DNA from: Daphnia carinata | Lineage: Eukaryota > Arthropoda > Branchiopoda > Diplostraca > Daphniidae | Length of the DNA: 64,000 bases | NCBI RefSeq assembly: GCF_022539665.2 | Contig: NC_081333.1 | Span: forward strand, 9,918,971 to 9,982,970 | Reading direction: 5' to 3' | Shown here: positions 26,776 to 38,900 of the stretch, piece by piece | Position numbering within the stretch: the first letter of the stretch is position 1 | How the letters are laid out: each line of letters begins with the position of its first letter | The notes under the pieces: model-generated | Told to the model about the DNA's origin: nothing | What the model saw: only the letters and a program-made list of their open reading frames with translations | The model's database searches: none | Program-made: the position numbers and the translations under genes

Positions 26776-29700
26776 GCTGTATCGTACTAGCGCGCCAGCA
26801 TTTCCTACCGTTTTTCCGTTTAACTCAGAAATTTACGGTATCATGCAAAATACAAAGTCAGCTTTCAAGATTTTTCTTTTATTTCCAATCTAAGAATCTG
26901 TTTATTGCGAAAATATTCTAAAAAGAGAAAATTAGTGAAGTCGGGCTTATTTTGTCGGGCTTAAAATTTCTATTTATTTTCCTGTTTAAAAAAATAATAT
27001 CATTAGATAGCTATATATTATCATAGATAACTATATATGACTAAGATTCAAAATTTAACCAGGAACACGAAAATGAACTTTGTTTTTACGTAAATTTTCC
27101 AAAATTTATTTTTATTTTGAGAACGGCTGGTTTAAGGAGAAAAACGCTTACGTAATCGAACTCAGCGTTCAATTTTAGCTATCCCATGTGATTTTTACCG
27201 AATTCCAAGAGATGTCGTTTTTTGCCGATTTTGACAAAAATAAGAAGGCTATAGCCTTCTCACTTTTTCATTTTTGGCCAAATTTCAAATTTCGCTTTTA
27301 ATATACGATTCCGATGTAAAATTGAACGCTAATTATGAAAATGAAGTTTATTTTTCAATTGGCCTTATAGTTTTTGAATTAAACTTAAAAAACAAAAAAT
27401 TTGGCTTATTTTTCTCGGGCTTTTTTAAGCCCGAAAGCCTTTGTCGGGCTTAAAAATTCTTTACTATACAAAATAATATCATTAGAATCTTAAAAACTAT
27501 ACATGACAAAAATTCAAAATTCAACAAGGGACACTAAAATGAGCTTTGTTTTTACGTAGAGATTATGGTTTGGTAAAGAACTTTGATATACGCTAGCCCT
27601 GTAGCGTACTGGCGCGCTATAAGTCTACGATGTATTGTATTGCAACATGCCAAAACAGTACATTTTTTTAGTTTATTTTGAAAGCGGCTGGTTTAAGGAG
27701 AAAAACCCTTACATAATCGTACTCAGCATTCAATTTTGGCTATCCCATGTGATTTTTACCGAATTCCAAGAGATGTCGTTTTTTGCCGATTTTGACAAAA
27801 GTGAGAAGGGTATAGCCTTCTCACTTTTTCATTTTTGGCCAAATTTCAAATTTCGCTTTTAATATACGATTTCGATGTAAAATTGAATGCTAATTATGAA
27901 AATGAAGTTTATTTTTCAATTGGCCTTATAGTTTTTGAATTAAACTTAAAAAACAAAAAATTTGGCTTATTTTTCTCGGGCTGTCGGGCTTAAAAATTCT
28001 TTACTATACAAAATAATATCATTAGAATCTTAAAAACTATACATGACAAAAATTCAAAATTCAACAAGGAACCCTAAAATGATCTTTGTTTTTACGTAGA
28101 GAGTATGGTTTGGTAAAGAACTTTGATATACGCTAGCCCTGTTGCGTACTGGCGCGCTATAAGTCTACGATGTATTGTATTGCAACATGCCAAAACAGTA
28201 CATTTTTTTAGTTTATTTTGAAAGCGGCTGGTTTAAGGAGAAAAACACTTACATAGTCGTACTCAGCATTCAATTTTGGCTACCCCATGTGATTTTTACC
28301 GAATTCCAAGAGAGGTCGTTTTTTGCCGATTTTGACAAAAGTGAGAAGGGTATAGCCTTCTCACTTTTTCATTTTTGGCCAAATTTCAAATTTCGCTTTT
28401 AATATACGATTTCGATGTAAAATTGAATGCTAATTATGAAAATGAAGTTTATTTTTCAATTGGCCTTATAGTTTTTGAATTAAACTTAAAAAACAAAAAA
28501 TTTGGCTTATTTTTCTCGGGCTGTCGGGCTTAAAAATTCTTTACTATACAAAATAATATCATTAGAATCTTAATAACTATACATGACAAAAATTCAAAAT
28601 TCAACGAGGAACACTAGAATGAGCTTTGTTTTTACGTAGAGATTATGGTTTGGTAAAGAACTTTGATATACGCTAGCGCTGTAGCGTACTGGCGCGCTAT
28701 AAGTCTACGATGTATTGTATTGCAACATGCCAAAACAGTACATTTTTTTAGTTTATTTTGAAAGCGGCTGGTTTAAGGAGAAAAACACTTACATAATCGT
28801 ACTCAGCATTCAATTTTGGCTATCCCATGTGATTTTTACCGAATTCCAAGAGATGTCGTTTTTTGCCGATTTTGACAAAAGTGAGAAGGGTATAGCCTTC
28901 TCACTTTTTCATTTTTGGCCAAATTTCAAATTTCGCTTTTAATATACGATTTCGATGTAAAATTGAATGCTAATTATGAAAATGAAGGTAATTTTTCAAT
29001 TGGCTTTATAATTTTTGAATTAAACTTAAAAAACAAAAAAGTCGGGCTTATTTTTCTCGAGCTGTCGGGCTTAAAAATTCTTTCCTATAAAAAATAATAG
29101 CATTATATCTTAATAACTATACGTGACTAAAATTCAAAATTTAACAAGGAACACTAAAATGAGCTCTGTTTTTACGTAGAGATTATGGTTTGGTAAAGAA
29201 CTTTGATATACGCTAGCGCTGTAGCGTACTGGCGCGCTATAAGTCTTCGATTCAGTGTATTGCAACATGCCAAAACAGTACATTTTTTCAGTTTATTTTG
29301 AAAACGGCTGGTTTAAGGAGAAAAACGCTTACATAATTGAACTCAGCGTTCAATTTTGGCTATCCCATGTGATTTTTATCGAATTCCAAGAGATGTCGTT
29401 TTTTGCCGATTTTGACAAAAATGAGAAGGCTATAGCCTTCTCACTTTTTCATTTTTGGCCAAATTTCAAATTTCGCTTTTAATATACGATTTCGATGTCA
29501 AATTGAATGCTAATTATGAAAATGAAGTTAATTTTTCAATTGGTTTTACAGTTTTTGAATTAAACTTAAAAAACAAAAAAGTCGGGCTTGTTTTTCTCGG
29601 GCTTAAAAATTTTTTGCTATAAGAAATAATATCATTTAATCTTAATAACTATATATGAATAAAATTCAAAATTTGTCAAGGAACACGATTATGAACTTTA

Positions 29701-29960
29701 TTTTTGCGTAGAGTTTATGGTTTTTGAGTAATGTAAAATATAAAAGTAGGTGGAATAGAAATATTAAGCCCGACAAAATAAGCCCGACTTTCCCTAGTTA
29801 AATATTATATCACTAAAACTAGATAACTATATATGATTATATGTAAAATTTAACAAGGAACACGAAAATGAACTTTGCTTTCACGTAGAGCTTATGGTTT
29901 CGTATGTGTCACGTTAGCGCTGTAGCGTACTGGCGCAAAATTCCCACGGTAATTCTCTTC
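26776..29960. repeat. Tandem array with a 540-bp unit, bounded in part by 27-bp inverted repeats
   Basis: Four near-identical copies are spaced exactly 540 bp apart (the same ATG falls at 27635, 28175, 28715, 29255). A shorter copy at about 27000-27480 lacks roughly 100 bp, and degraded partial copies lie at both edges (26776-26800 and 29800-29940). Each unit carries GTCGGGCTTA words, a GTAGCGTACTGGCGC segment and a long AT-rich stretch. A 27-bp sequence at 26938-26964 recurs inverted at 29764-29790. Copies differ at only a few percent of positions by eye, so amplification is recent. Confidence 0.9.
26938..29790. mobile_element. Candidate non-autonomous DNA element with terminal inverted repeats and an internal satellite
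   Basis: The 27-bp inverted repeats starting AAGTCGGGCTTATTTTG enclose 2.85 kb of tandem units. No transposase ORF is present. No clear target-site duplication was found outside the repeats, so the ends are provisional. A related short sequence at 15001-15046 shows that the end motif is dispersed. The alternative is a simple satellite whose GGGCTTA-rich words happen to occur inverted at the edge. Confidence 0.45.
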
Positions 29961-30334
29961 GTTATTTCAAATATATTTTCCTATTACCGCTAGCGCTATT
30001 TTTTTGGATAAATATCTTTAAAACCGGGGGTCGAGGGTGTACTGCAATAGTCTTCTAGACAAAATCCCTGTCGGGAAATTCAGTTTGATATCCGCAATGG
30101 ACACCCCTAATATGTTTCATTCTTATATTAGATTGAACATGTACACTTGGGAAGCCTTCCAGTACAGCCATTGCCTATCTGGACATGGCATAACATTAAA
30201 GTGGATAGTGACTGGTATAGGATTTGTATTCATTCCAACGTATTTTTCCTGGAATGTCCCTTCTTAAAAAACGTTTGCGGACGACAATACAAGGGTAGTA
30301 GGCAGGATTGAAAAAGAAAAGGCACCGCATCTGA
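29961..30334. other. Spacer between the satellite block and the ATP9-type gene
   Basis: A 76-codon plus-strand ORF (30037-30267) has no recognisable features. This stretch contains the 3' UTR of the P4-ATPase gene on the minus strand. Nothing else is seen. Confidence 0.5.
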
Positions 30335-33300
30335 CTAGGTTAATTTTGAATAGCTGGGCGGCGAGAACTTCTTATGTAGACACTTCAAGATATATAGTGG
30401 CAAGCAGGATATCACGGTAATAACACAAACTTTCCACACAAAATCGGCTGTTTGGATAAACTGCGAATCTATGTAGAGTTTTATGAATTTTCATTAGTAA
30501 TCTAAAAACTGAGTTTTATTGATTAAACTTACCGAAGAATTCGTGGAACAACGCAAGTGAAGCTACGTAGAGAGCAAGTGACACAAGTTCGCCAAGGATC
30601 ATGATTACATGCCATTTCCTTGCTGTTAGGGTAACCATAAGGAGCTCAGTGAGAATCAACGCTGAAAAGCTGATGGCAACAATATGAATGAACTCATCGT
30701 CGAACAATAACAGAGCTCCATACATGATGACACCGCCTATGATTTGGGTTGGTAAGATTTACCTTTCGATTTGTAAATGGTACAAAGCTGTGATTATGTC
30801 ATTACCTTGATAGATAGATATCAGAACCCAAAGAAAGAAAGTCTTGTAGGTTAAAGATCTTCCTTTCGCGAGTTCTTTGTATAATTCTGGGTATGTCATG
30901 GCAATTTTAGAGGAGACGTCTTTATCCAAAACTAGGGAGAACACGGGCAGCATGGTATAAACCGTAGCATAACCGACCATCAAGAAGCCTTGGTAGAGGG
31001 AGACGGATGCAAAATAAAACACGGAAGAAAAGACAGCCTGCATCGTTGAGATGATTAATCCTCTATGGATAACAAATTGAGCCAGAGCGGCCGATCGCTT
31101 GTAGGACCTTCTACCATGAACCAACAATAGGCGAACTATATGGCTGAATTGTGGAATGGAGAAATCCGCAGCCAGAGATGCCTATATCAATCGCATTAGG
31201 AAATTATTAAACATGTATTGGTTGTGCCGATATGTGCGTACCTGTTTGCCCTCTTTCCCAACAATTCCAATGCCGGTGTCAGCCGCTTGAATCATGGAGA
31301 CATCATTGCCACCATCACCTACAGCAGCCGTACGTTTCCCTGTATGTTCCTGAATTAAACGCACAACTGAGGCCTTTTGAGTCGGAGTACAACGACAACA
31401 CACAACGGCTGGGGCAGCACAAGCCAGTTCCATGAATTCGTGCTCGTAAAACTTTGTCAAAAACCATTATTTGGAGAGTGCACACTTGTGGGAGCTTAAC
31501 TGAAGGAACTTACTTGTAAACATAGCTCTAGCGATTCTCCTCGAATAATGAGAGCGGAATCGGTTTTACGACGGTAGGCATTCAATTCTTGATGAGTGTC
31601 TGTACGCGACGTTACGTTACCAAAGACATGAATACTTTGGGAACGAGGGACAAGGCGCGAACTCTGTGCAATGCAAATGGCAGTCTCCAGTTTGTCCCCA
31701 GTCAGCATCCATATTCGAATTCCTGCATTTCGCAAAAGCTCAAGCGATGGCTTCACATTTTGCTAGAAAAAATGTGTAAGTTACTGTTATACTTTTACTG
31801 GAAGCGATAAAAATATTACTTGTAAACGATCTTCGACCCCAGTTACGGCTAACAACTCCATATCACGTTCTAAACTTTCGACCACAGCTGCAACGCGAGC
31901 AGCACGATCTGTTAATGCTAATTTAGCTGCCTGATACCGAGAATCGAATTCAGAATACTGCTCATCCGTCAGCGGACGTTTGGCGACCACCAACGTCCTC
32001 AATCCTTCTCTGGCCATGTTCCCACATTCCTCTTCGAGCCAGTCATTATACAGCACAATCCGATTCATCACCGTGTCGGCTCCTTTCATGTAAAATACTA
32101 TTTCGCCTGTCTGGTCGTCTCTGATTATGATTCCCATGCGCTTCGTCTCAGACGTGAAAGGAAATATCTTAGCAAACAGTGAAAAGTAAGACAAAGAATT
32201 CATAAATAATCACTTAGCTTACCTGCAATACAGTAAAGTTCATTAGTGTACCATGTGGGTTTCTCAGTGTCATGGTCGTCGTGTTGCGTTCCATTAGCGT
32301 AAGGCCCACACTTTCTGTCCACGATACGAGTGCTATTTCGTCCGGGCTAGAGGCTTGATAGTTAATTTTGCTGTCAATCTGCAGTGTAAATGAATATGAG
32401 AAGAGGGAAACATGATCAAAACTAAATCTAAAAACCCATACCAATTGATTTCCGTCGACAATAGGTGTAACATTATGACAGAGCCCGATAGCTTTTGCCG
32501 CTTCGACGATTCGCGTTATCGCTGTCCTGCGCATCTTCCCACTGCTTGGTTGCCCAGGTGTTATACTCGTAGAACTATTGGTATGGCTAAATGCCTGACG
32601 AATAAAGTTGCACTGAATTGGCTTCAGAAAAAATATTGCTTATTTTTCGATTTTACTTGGCCTAGAAGAGTGCGAATTTCGTCAAACGTTTCGGTGCCAT
32701 ACGCGGTCGTCCCCAAATGTAATTTCCTAAATACCATCTCATTTTCTGTTAAAGTTCCAGTTTTGTCTGAAAGAAGATACGAAATTCGTCCCAATTCCTC
32801 CGGTATGGTCGTTGAGCGTACCACGGTTCCAGGAATTTCTTTGTCCTTCATGATTGACCATGAATAGAACGCCTTACCCATATCTAAATTTACGCGTAAG
32901 CTAAGAACACTAAAAGGTTAGAATTACAATATCGGAGATAAAACAGTTCAATTACCTAATTGGAATAATGTAGGAAAAAAGTAAAACGAAACGGAAGAGG
33001 TATCGATACCAGGGGCCTTGGAAACCTTTCAAGCACATCATGAGCAAGGCAAGTCCGACAACGGCAAGGAATAAAATCTTAAAGAACAAAAAATGTAAGT
33101 CTTTGATTGTACTTTAGCTGTTAATATTAATAACGATAGTAACTAGATACAGCATACCTTAGTTAATTGGTTTACTTCAAGATCTAACAGTCCAACCTTA
33201 CTCCTGGGCTGTGAATTGTTCATGGAACTTCTTGTTTCCTTTCCGGTATATACAACAAGTCCTAGAGCTGTTCCTGACGCCACAACAGTGTTGGCCCATA

Positions 33301-34684
33301 ACGTGTTCTCAATGTTCAAAGAGTCTTCTACGGGTGGGTCATCATTCTGATTACATTTCAAATGAAACATCCCCCGAAAGCAACAAGAAACATCAAGCAC
33401 ATTAAATACAGTCATTATACTCTGAACGTTCAAACATACCCTTTTGAAAGTTCCAATAAAAGTGTGAATATCTCTTTGAGGCTTTTCAGCAAAAACGGAC
33501 GCGTTTAACTGGAACAAATCAGTATCAAACGCCAACTTTTGGGTGTCTGCCACGGCCAATCGCAACTTCCAATCTGTTTCGCCATCCAATTGATCCGTTC
33601 GAATGAAACATGATCCAGATTTTTCCGTAGTTCTTAAGAGAACCATATCAGCAGGAACTCTTTCATCTAGTCGGTTTGAACCATGTGTGATAGTTAGTTT
33701 TGCTGAGATATTTTTGAATAATAGCACAATACATCTAGTGTACAGTTTTACACGTACCTTTATCAACAAAAATAAGATCGCCAACTTTAATTTTCGAACT
33801 AGGAATAAGTTCGAAACCTGACGACACTAGTTTTTTATACAGACGACAGTTGATTTCTTTATCACGTTGAGCTCGGCGAAAATCATCAATGGCTTCTCTG
33901 ATTGTTGTTACCAACAATACAAAACACTGAAAAGCAGTAAGGTGATACTTTCATAACATTTCATCAGAAGTAATTGATTTTACTGCTAAGTATGTTTACC
34001 AGTGGACCCCAATATGTATATAAATATCCTATTCTAATTTCTGGAATAAATTGACTAATAGCCATTATGAGAAAGTAGAGGTTGAGGAAAAATTTAAATT
34101 GCTGAAATAAGACCTATAAAGAAATTCATGATTAAACTTCTTTGACATAGATCAGTGCTAAAAGCATGTTGAGTAAACAAAGATGGTACCATTGGAAGAA
34201 AAGTGAAAAAGTTATATTTTTGGTTACGAATTCCATTTGGTGGGTAGTATTCTGCTGTATCCTTAGCCTGCTGCGAATGGTGGCCAATCCATACTGTTCG
34301 TGAATTTAGCTCCTTTGCCCTGTGGCAGCAACGGTAGAGCTTGTTGAGGTAACTGAAAGTAAACATGGATAAGCATAAGTTATATTGAAGCTCTCTTTTT
34401 TGAAGCTAATTTAAAAACTAATTACTCTAGGCTAATATCCATTTAGTTAGAGATCTACACTCTGGGTATGTTAACCATCATAAACACTGTATCAGGCTAC
34501 CTTTTTTTAAAAGCGAAATTTTATGGGGTAACTATTTTTACCTTTCCATTCCAGTGTTTCTTTTTCGTCTGCGTCCTCTTCGAAATGCTACGTTTGCTTC
34601 TTCTGTAGCGCTTAAAAGATAGTCACTCTCGTCATGATCGAAAGTTCTATCCTCCATGGAGACCCGCAATGGAATATCCTCCAT
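30335..34684 (-). CDS. ATP9A: Phospholipid-transporting P4-ATPase, class 2 (ATP9A/ATP9B, Neo1 type)
   Basis: Sixteen exons from 34684-34542 (start) to 30468-30335 (stop), encoding 1,066 aa against 1,047 in human ATP9A. The others are 34352-34190, 34113-34000, 33926-33758, 33666-33440, 33346-33158, 33077-32956, 32900-32657, 32594-32442, 32378-32223, 32167-31820, 31762-31514, 31451-31242, 31181-30806 and 30736-30533. The phosphorylation motif DKTGTLT has its aspartate at 421. LDGETDWK, the nucleotide-binding [14 protein letters not shown] and GDGGNDVSM are intact. The C-terminal membrane region and end ([10 protein letters not shown]) match ATP9A closely. Class 2 members act alone, without a CDC50 subunit, in Golgi and endosomal membranes and in recycling (known from relatives). 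The ATG of MEDIPLRV was chosen because it matches the family N-terminus; an in-frame open stretch precedes it. The acceptor at 32594 was preferred over one that would leave a 44-bp intron. Confidence 0.94.
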
Positions 34685-35224
34685 GCCCTTACAGTTTCCC
34701 GACCAATAATCTCCACGTCCAAAGAAATAAACCTTGACTACGCTAAATAGATCTGGGGAAATACAAAGTTACTATTTTAGCCAATATAGAACAGAGTTAT
34801 ATTTGTTGACATTTGACATTTGGTCGATGACCAATAGTTGGCAGAGCTCTGCTACATCTACATGGCCCACACCGGAAATCCTATGTATTCTGCTTTTATT
34901 CTCTTAGGAAAACAAAGCACGACATCTACCGTTCACTATTACAACTAACACTAGCCTGCCTACCTACTAACCGCGTACAGTAAGTTAACAAAAACGTGCG
35001 GGAAGAGGGTCACATAGCTCTATGATTAGCTGCCTGCATCCATGAAGCCTAGTGGCCATGGGGAGACTTACCAACAACCTACAAGCTACGATTACCTCTT
35101 CTCTACTTTCAGTTTGTGGGTCGATCTTCAACATGTAGTGAACGGTACTACAGATCGATATGAAACGTCTGTATAGTGTCGTGTTTTTGTACGTGTATGT
35201 GTGTTTTTTTTAGTGTGCCATTTT
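34685..35224. other. 5' region of the ATP9-type gene
   Basis: Non-coding. Immediately upstream of the chosen start is an open in-frame stretch back to a possible acceptor (CCCCAG, about 34754), so a leader exon probably lies further upstream. Nothing else recognisable is present. Confidence 0.45.
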
Positions 35225-35540
35225 TAGCCCCTATATAGTAGGCTCTTCTTTCTTCAAGGGCTCTTTTTTTTTTTTTTTCTTGAAGGTATTGATGATGTCC
35301 GAATCCGAGGATGTAGAAGAATCTTGCGGAATCCGATGAGACGAAGAATCTTGCGAATCTTCAACGATGATATGGAGGGGTGGGAGGGAGGAGAGGGTGG
35401 TCGGAGGAGAACATGGAGGGAAGGGAGGGCTTGGAAATTGGAGGTGGCGGGATTTGAACCCGGGACCGACAGAATACAAAGATAACCACGGTGCCAGGAC
35501 CGCACATCCCAACCAAATTTTGCTTTGGGTGTCCCTCCTC
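35225..35540 (-). mobile_element. tRNA-derived SINE-like element
   Basis: On the minus strand there is a polymerase III A-box-like word TGGCACCGTGG (35496-35486) and, at tRNA-like spacing, a B box GGTTCAAATCC (35460-35450) in a short hairpin CGGG...CCCG. A C/T-rich body and an A-run of about 16 follow (T-run on the plus strand, about 35263-35278). The sequence does not fold into a full tRNA acceptor stem, so it is a tRNA-derived retroelement and not a tRNA gene. Target-site duplications were not found. Confidence 0.6.
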
Positions 35541-35999
35541 TCAGGTAGACAGTTCATGTAGAATATTAATTTAAGTTAACTATGGCGTTGCGGAATAGTC
35601 CGCGGCTGCCATGCTGATTTTCCGGTTTCGAATCGTTATTGTTATATTATTTAAATATTTTTTATGCGTTTAACAACCCACACGCTTTATTTTTCAAGTA
35701 TATTTGATAATATTGTATAAGATTGGATAATGATAAGGTTTAAGAAGTTTCACAAAAGCAGTACATGCGGCATTCTAAAACTTCTAATGTACAGAAACAT
35801 AAATAATACCAAAATATGGCAAACTAAAACTTTTTATAAACACCGTCAATGCCGACTCACGCGGCATGCAGCCGTCAGTTGAATATCCTTCTAAAGTAAT
35901 TTTACGGGAAAATTTCGTATAGTGTTATCATTTCAGTTTTAAAACGTCCCTTTTGAATTGCTCTACACAACGTTTGCTGGGCAAATAATTTATAAAATA
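35541..35999. other. Spacer downstream of the first exchanger gene
   Basis: AT-rich with no coding signal. It includes the 3' UTR of the minus-strand exchanger gene, whose stop is at 36000. Nothing else is seen. Confidence 0.5.
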
Positions 36000-38900
36000 T
36001 TACACTTCGGTGTCTCCCTTGGCAGCAGCTTTAGCCATGATTAGTGGAGCCCCTTGTTCTTCGTCATTTTCTGAATCTTGCGTATGAGTACTGGACCTAC
36101 TGCGCTCTTTATCACGCTCAATGATAACTTCCAGCGGAGCTGTAAGGCCCGTGGTATTCCCTAATCCAGATTGTTTATTTGACTCCAATGTGGATGAACA
36201 TTCATTTTCAGTAAAGCATGTGTCCAGTTGCTGTTGACCATTGGTTCCATTATCGAAATTCGACGATGATACATTAAAGGTAGCTAATGGCGAAATTGAT
36301 GTTCCGGGTTTGAACCGTTGTGTGTTCATTACAGTGCCAACAGTTTGGGCAAAACGTCCTTTTGGTTTGGGCAACTCAGAATTCATGACAGATAAAACAG
36401 TCTGTGCGAAACGATCACCAGGCTGCAGGGTGTCGGAAGTTTTCGATACCCTTCGCCGAATAGACATCCATTTGGATGGATCCGGCAAATCATCGTCTTT
36501 GATGAGATTTCGCTTCTCAAAAAGCTGAAAGACGGTACAAAATTATGGGTTGATTTCTCGACAATAATTTTTAAAAAAATTTTCGTACTCGTCGTGATTG
36601 ATTGCTGCTGTTGGTCCGCAGAGCTTTACGGAATACATGCGCCGTTACCTCTGGATCCAGGGATACGGAACGCCGTGAGGCGGATTTGGAAACCTGTGGA
36701 AGGATCAGGTTCTCAGGCGGGGCACTCTTCTGACGCAACATACCAACGGCATCGACAAATCTTCTCAAGGATTTTCTCTCTTGCTGTTTCATGTGGCCCA
36801 GGTATGTTGATGCTCCTTGAAGTAAGGATGACATTCTAACGCTGCCCGCAGAAGATAGAGACGTTGTTGATTCTTTCATAAGTTCAGAAATCATGAGCGA
36901 TTCGTCTGTTCCGGGCAGTTCAGTGGTGGCAAAATCACGCGTTTTACCACCTATGTTATACATGTTCGCCTCATGCTCCCTATGAATAAAGCAACACTAG
37001 CGCACCAAGTTCAAAGGATTCATAACTTTTAGCATACGATAGAGTCAGTTTCTCGAACAAAAGTTGCAGAGGATCCTTCTCCGAGCGCCGCGTAAAGATT
37101 GGCCTTAAGTACCTCTCGTCAATCTGTTCGATTTTCCCCTGTCCCCATCGTTAAAACGAGAATGGTAAATTTCAAAAATTCTACTTCTAATTTTATTTAT
37201 TTATTTATTTTTTTACCCTGAGGAAGTTATTTCCCCGCTGACCGCAGATCCCCTCAAATCCGGCAGACAAGTGATCAAACAACTGTTGAATTAATACAGA
37301 ATGATTAGACAAAGTAGTTTGAATAGTTCAATGCAATTACGAACCGTTTCGTTCATTTCGTTAATAAGATATTTGACGGACTGACTGTCTTTCTTGATGT
37401 CTAAGAGGTGGACAAACAGTTTGATGGTCCCGCCCTAGTTGTACAAAATAGAAGAAGAAAACACGCTTAGTTTTGTGTCTAATGAAATGATTCTATAAAT
37501 GGTTTATGTTTACCTGTATGAAGACGGTGAATAAAACAACAACCAAAGTGGTCGTAACGAACATTTGACGTGGTAGAATTACGCTCGGCAAAAGCATCTC
37601 TACTAGTGAAAAACTGACAGCGCCTCGCAATCCTCCATAAGCCATTATAAATTGCTCACGCAAGTTGACTGGTTTAAGCCGGAATCGATTGGCAATGGTA
37701 GTGAGCATAACAACACCTTACCAAATAAAGAAAAAAACAAAACAAACGGTTGATAGATGTAGGCCATTCAACGAAGAGCAGGCTCTGTTCCTACCAAGAA
37801 ACCGGACAACGAGGCACAGCAAAAGGGTCCAAAGGACGAAACCAGTGTGCCATTCATGGACGTCGTTGACGAGCACCATACCCAAAAACAGGAAAATAAT
37901 ACAGTCACTTGTTGAACTGAGCATTTTGATAAAGTATTTCACGGTCGTGTGAGACTTGCGCGAGATGTTGGGAAAGGCATAATGGGCTTGAACAAGGCCA
38001 CAACCGATACAACTAGACGTGGGTAAATAAAACAAAATCCAATTCATTTTAGAACGGCAGGCTCTCTGCAATTCTTTATGTTGCCATGCTTTATATACCT
38101 TATGATGCCAGAAAAATGAAAAAGCTCTGCGCCCATGTAAGCGAAATAGGCCATTCCAAATACAACTAGCGGTTCAACAACTATCGAAATTGACAGAAAA
38201 GTAATCAAATAAATAACAGATGAGGATGAAAAGTTTGGATTAGGATGGAAAATTCTTCGCGAATACGACCGACATTCAAAACGTAAGTGTAAATTAGAAT
38301 ACCGCGAACTTCGGACGTGGTGCGAGTGATGAGTGCTGTCAGCAATCCGCAGAGGATTCCTATTCCGAAGCCACCCAGGCTTATGGTGAAAAATGAGACG
38401 AAACCAAGAACATATTGTTCTCCACCGACATTGCCTTCCATTTGAGCGAAGGCCACCATCATCGCATAGAGAACGACGGTCACGGCGTCTGTAATTAACA
38501 AGAACAGTCCACGCGTTTGTTAAGGAAATGACTCGGATTTAATAAATCATTTCATTAACGCAAAGATGTTTTACTACATGACGTGATACATACGTACATA
38601 CGTAATATCTTGCGGGTAACGTTCGATGCGAGGGAACGTTGAGTAGGACGAAAAAGAATTTTCAGACTATTAGTCCTCTTTTTTCTATAGTTTGTAACTA
38701 AGGTTTATGCGATGTATGTTGACAACTCAAAACTGACAATCTATAGTGACATTGCGATGTTTGCAAAATGAAGAAATGTGTACTTACCATTAAGAAGAGA
38801 CTCTCCGAAGACAAGGAAGTACAGGTCTTTGTTAATGCCGATTTCTTGAAAAATGGCAAGAACTGCCACAGGATCAACAGCTGAGATGAGCGCAGAAAAC

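Noticed and set aside
26938-29790. CRISPR-like repeat array
   Set aside because: Units are 540 bp with no short repeat-spacer pattern, in a eukaryotic genome.
32412-32867. 151-codon plus-strand ORF
   Set aside because: Lies antisense to ATP9-type exons 32594-32442 and 32900-32657 and has no features of its own.
34000-34101. Shorter ATP9-type exon starting at QFKFF
   Set aside because: The acceptor 12 nt further upstream adds VLFQ, matching the conserved VLFNQFKYF of ATP9A, in the same phase.
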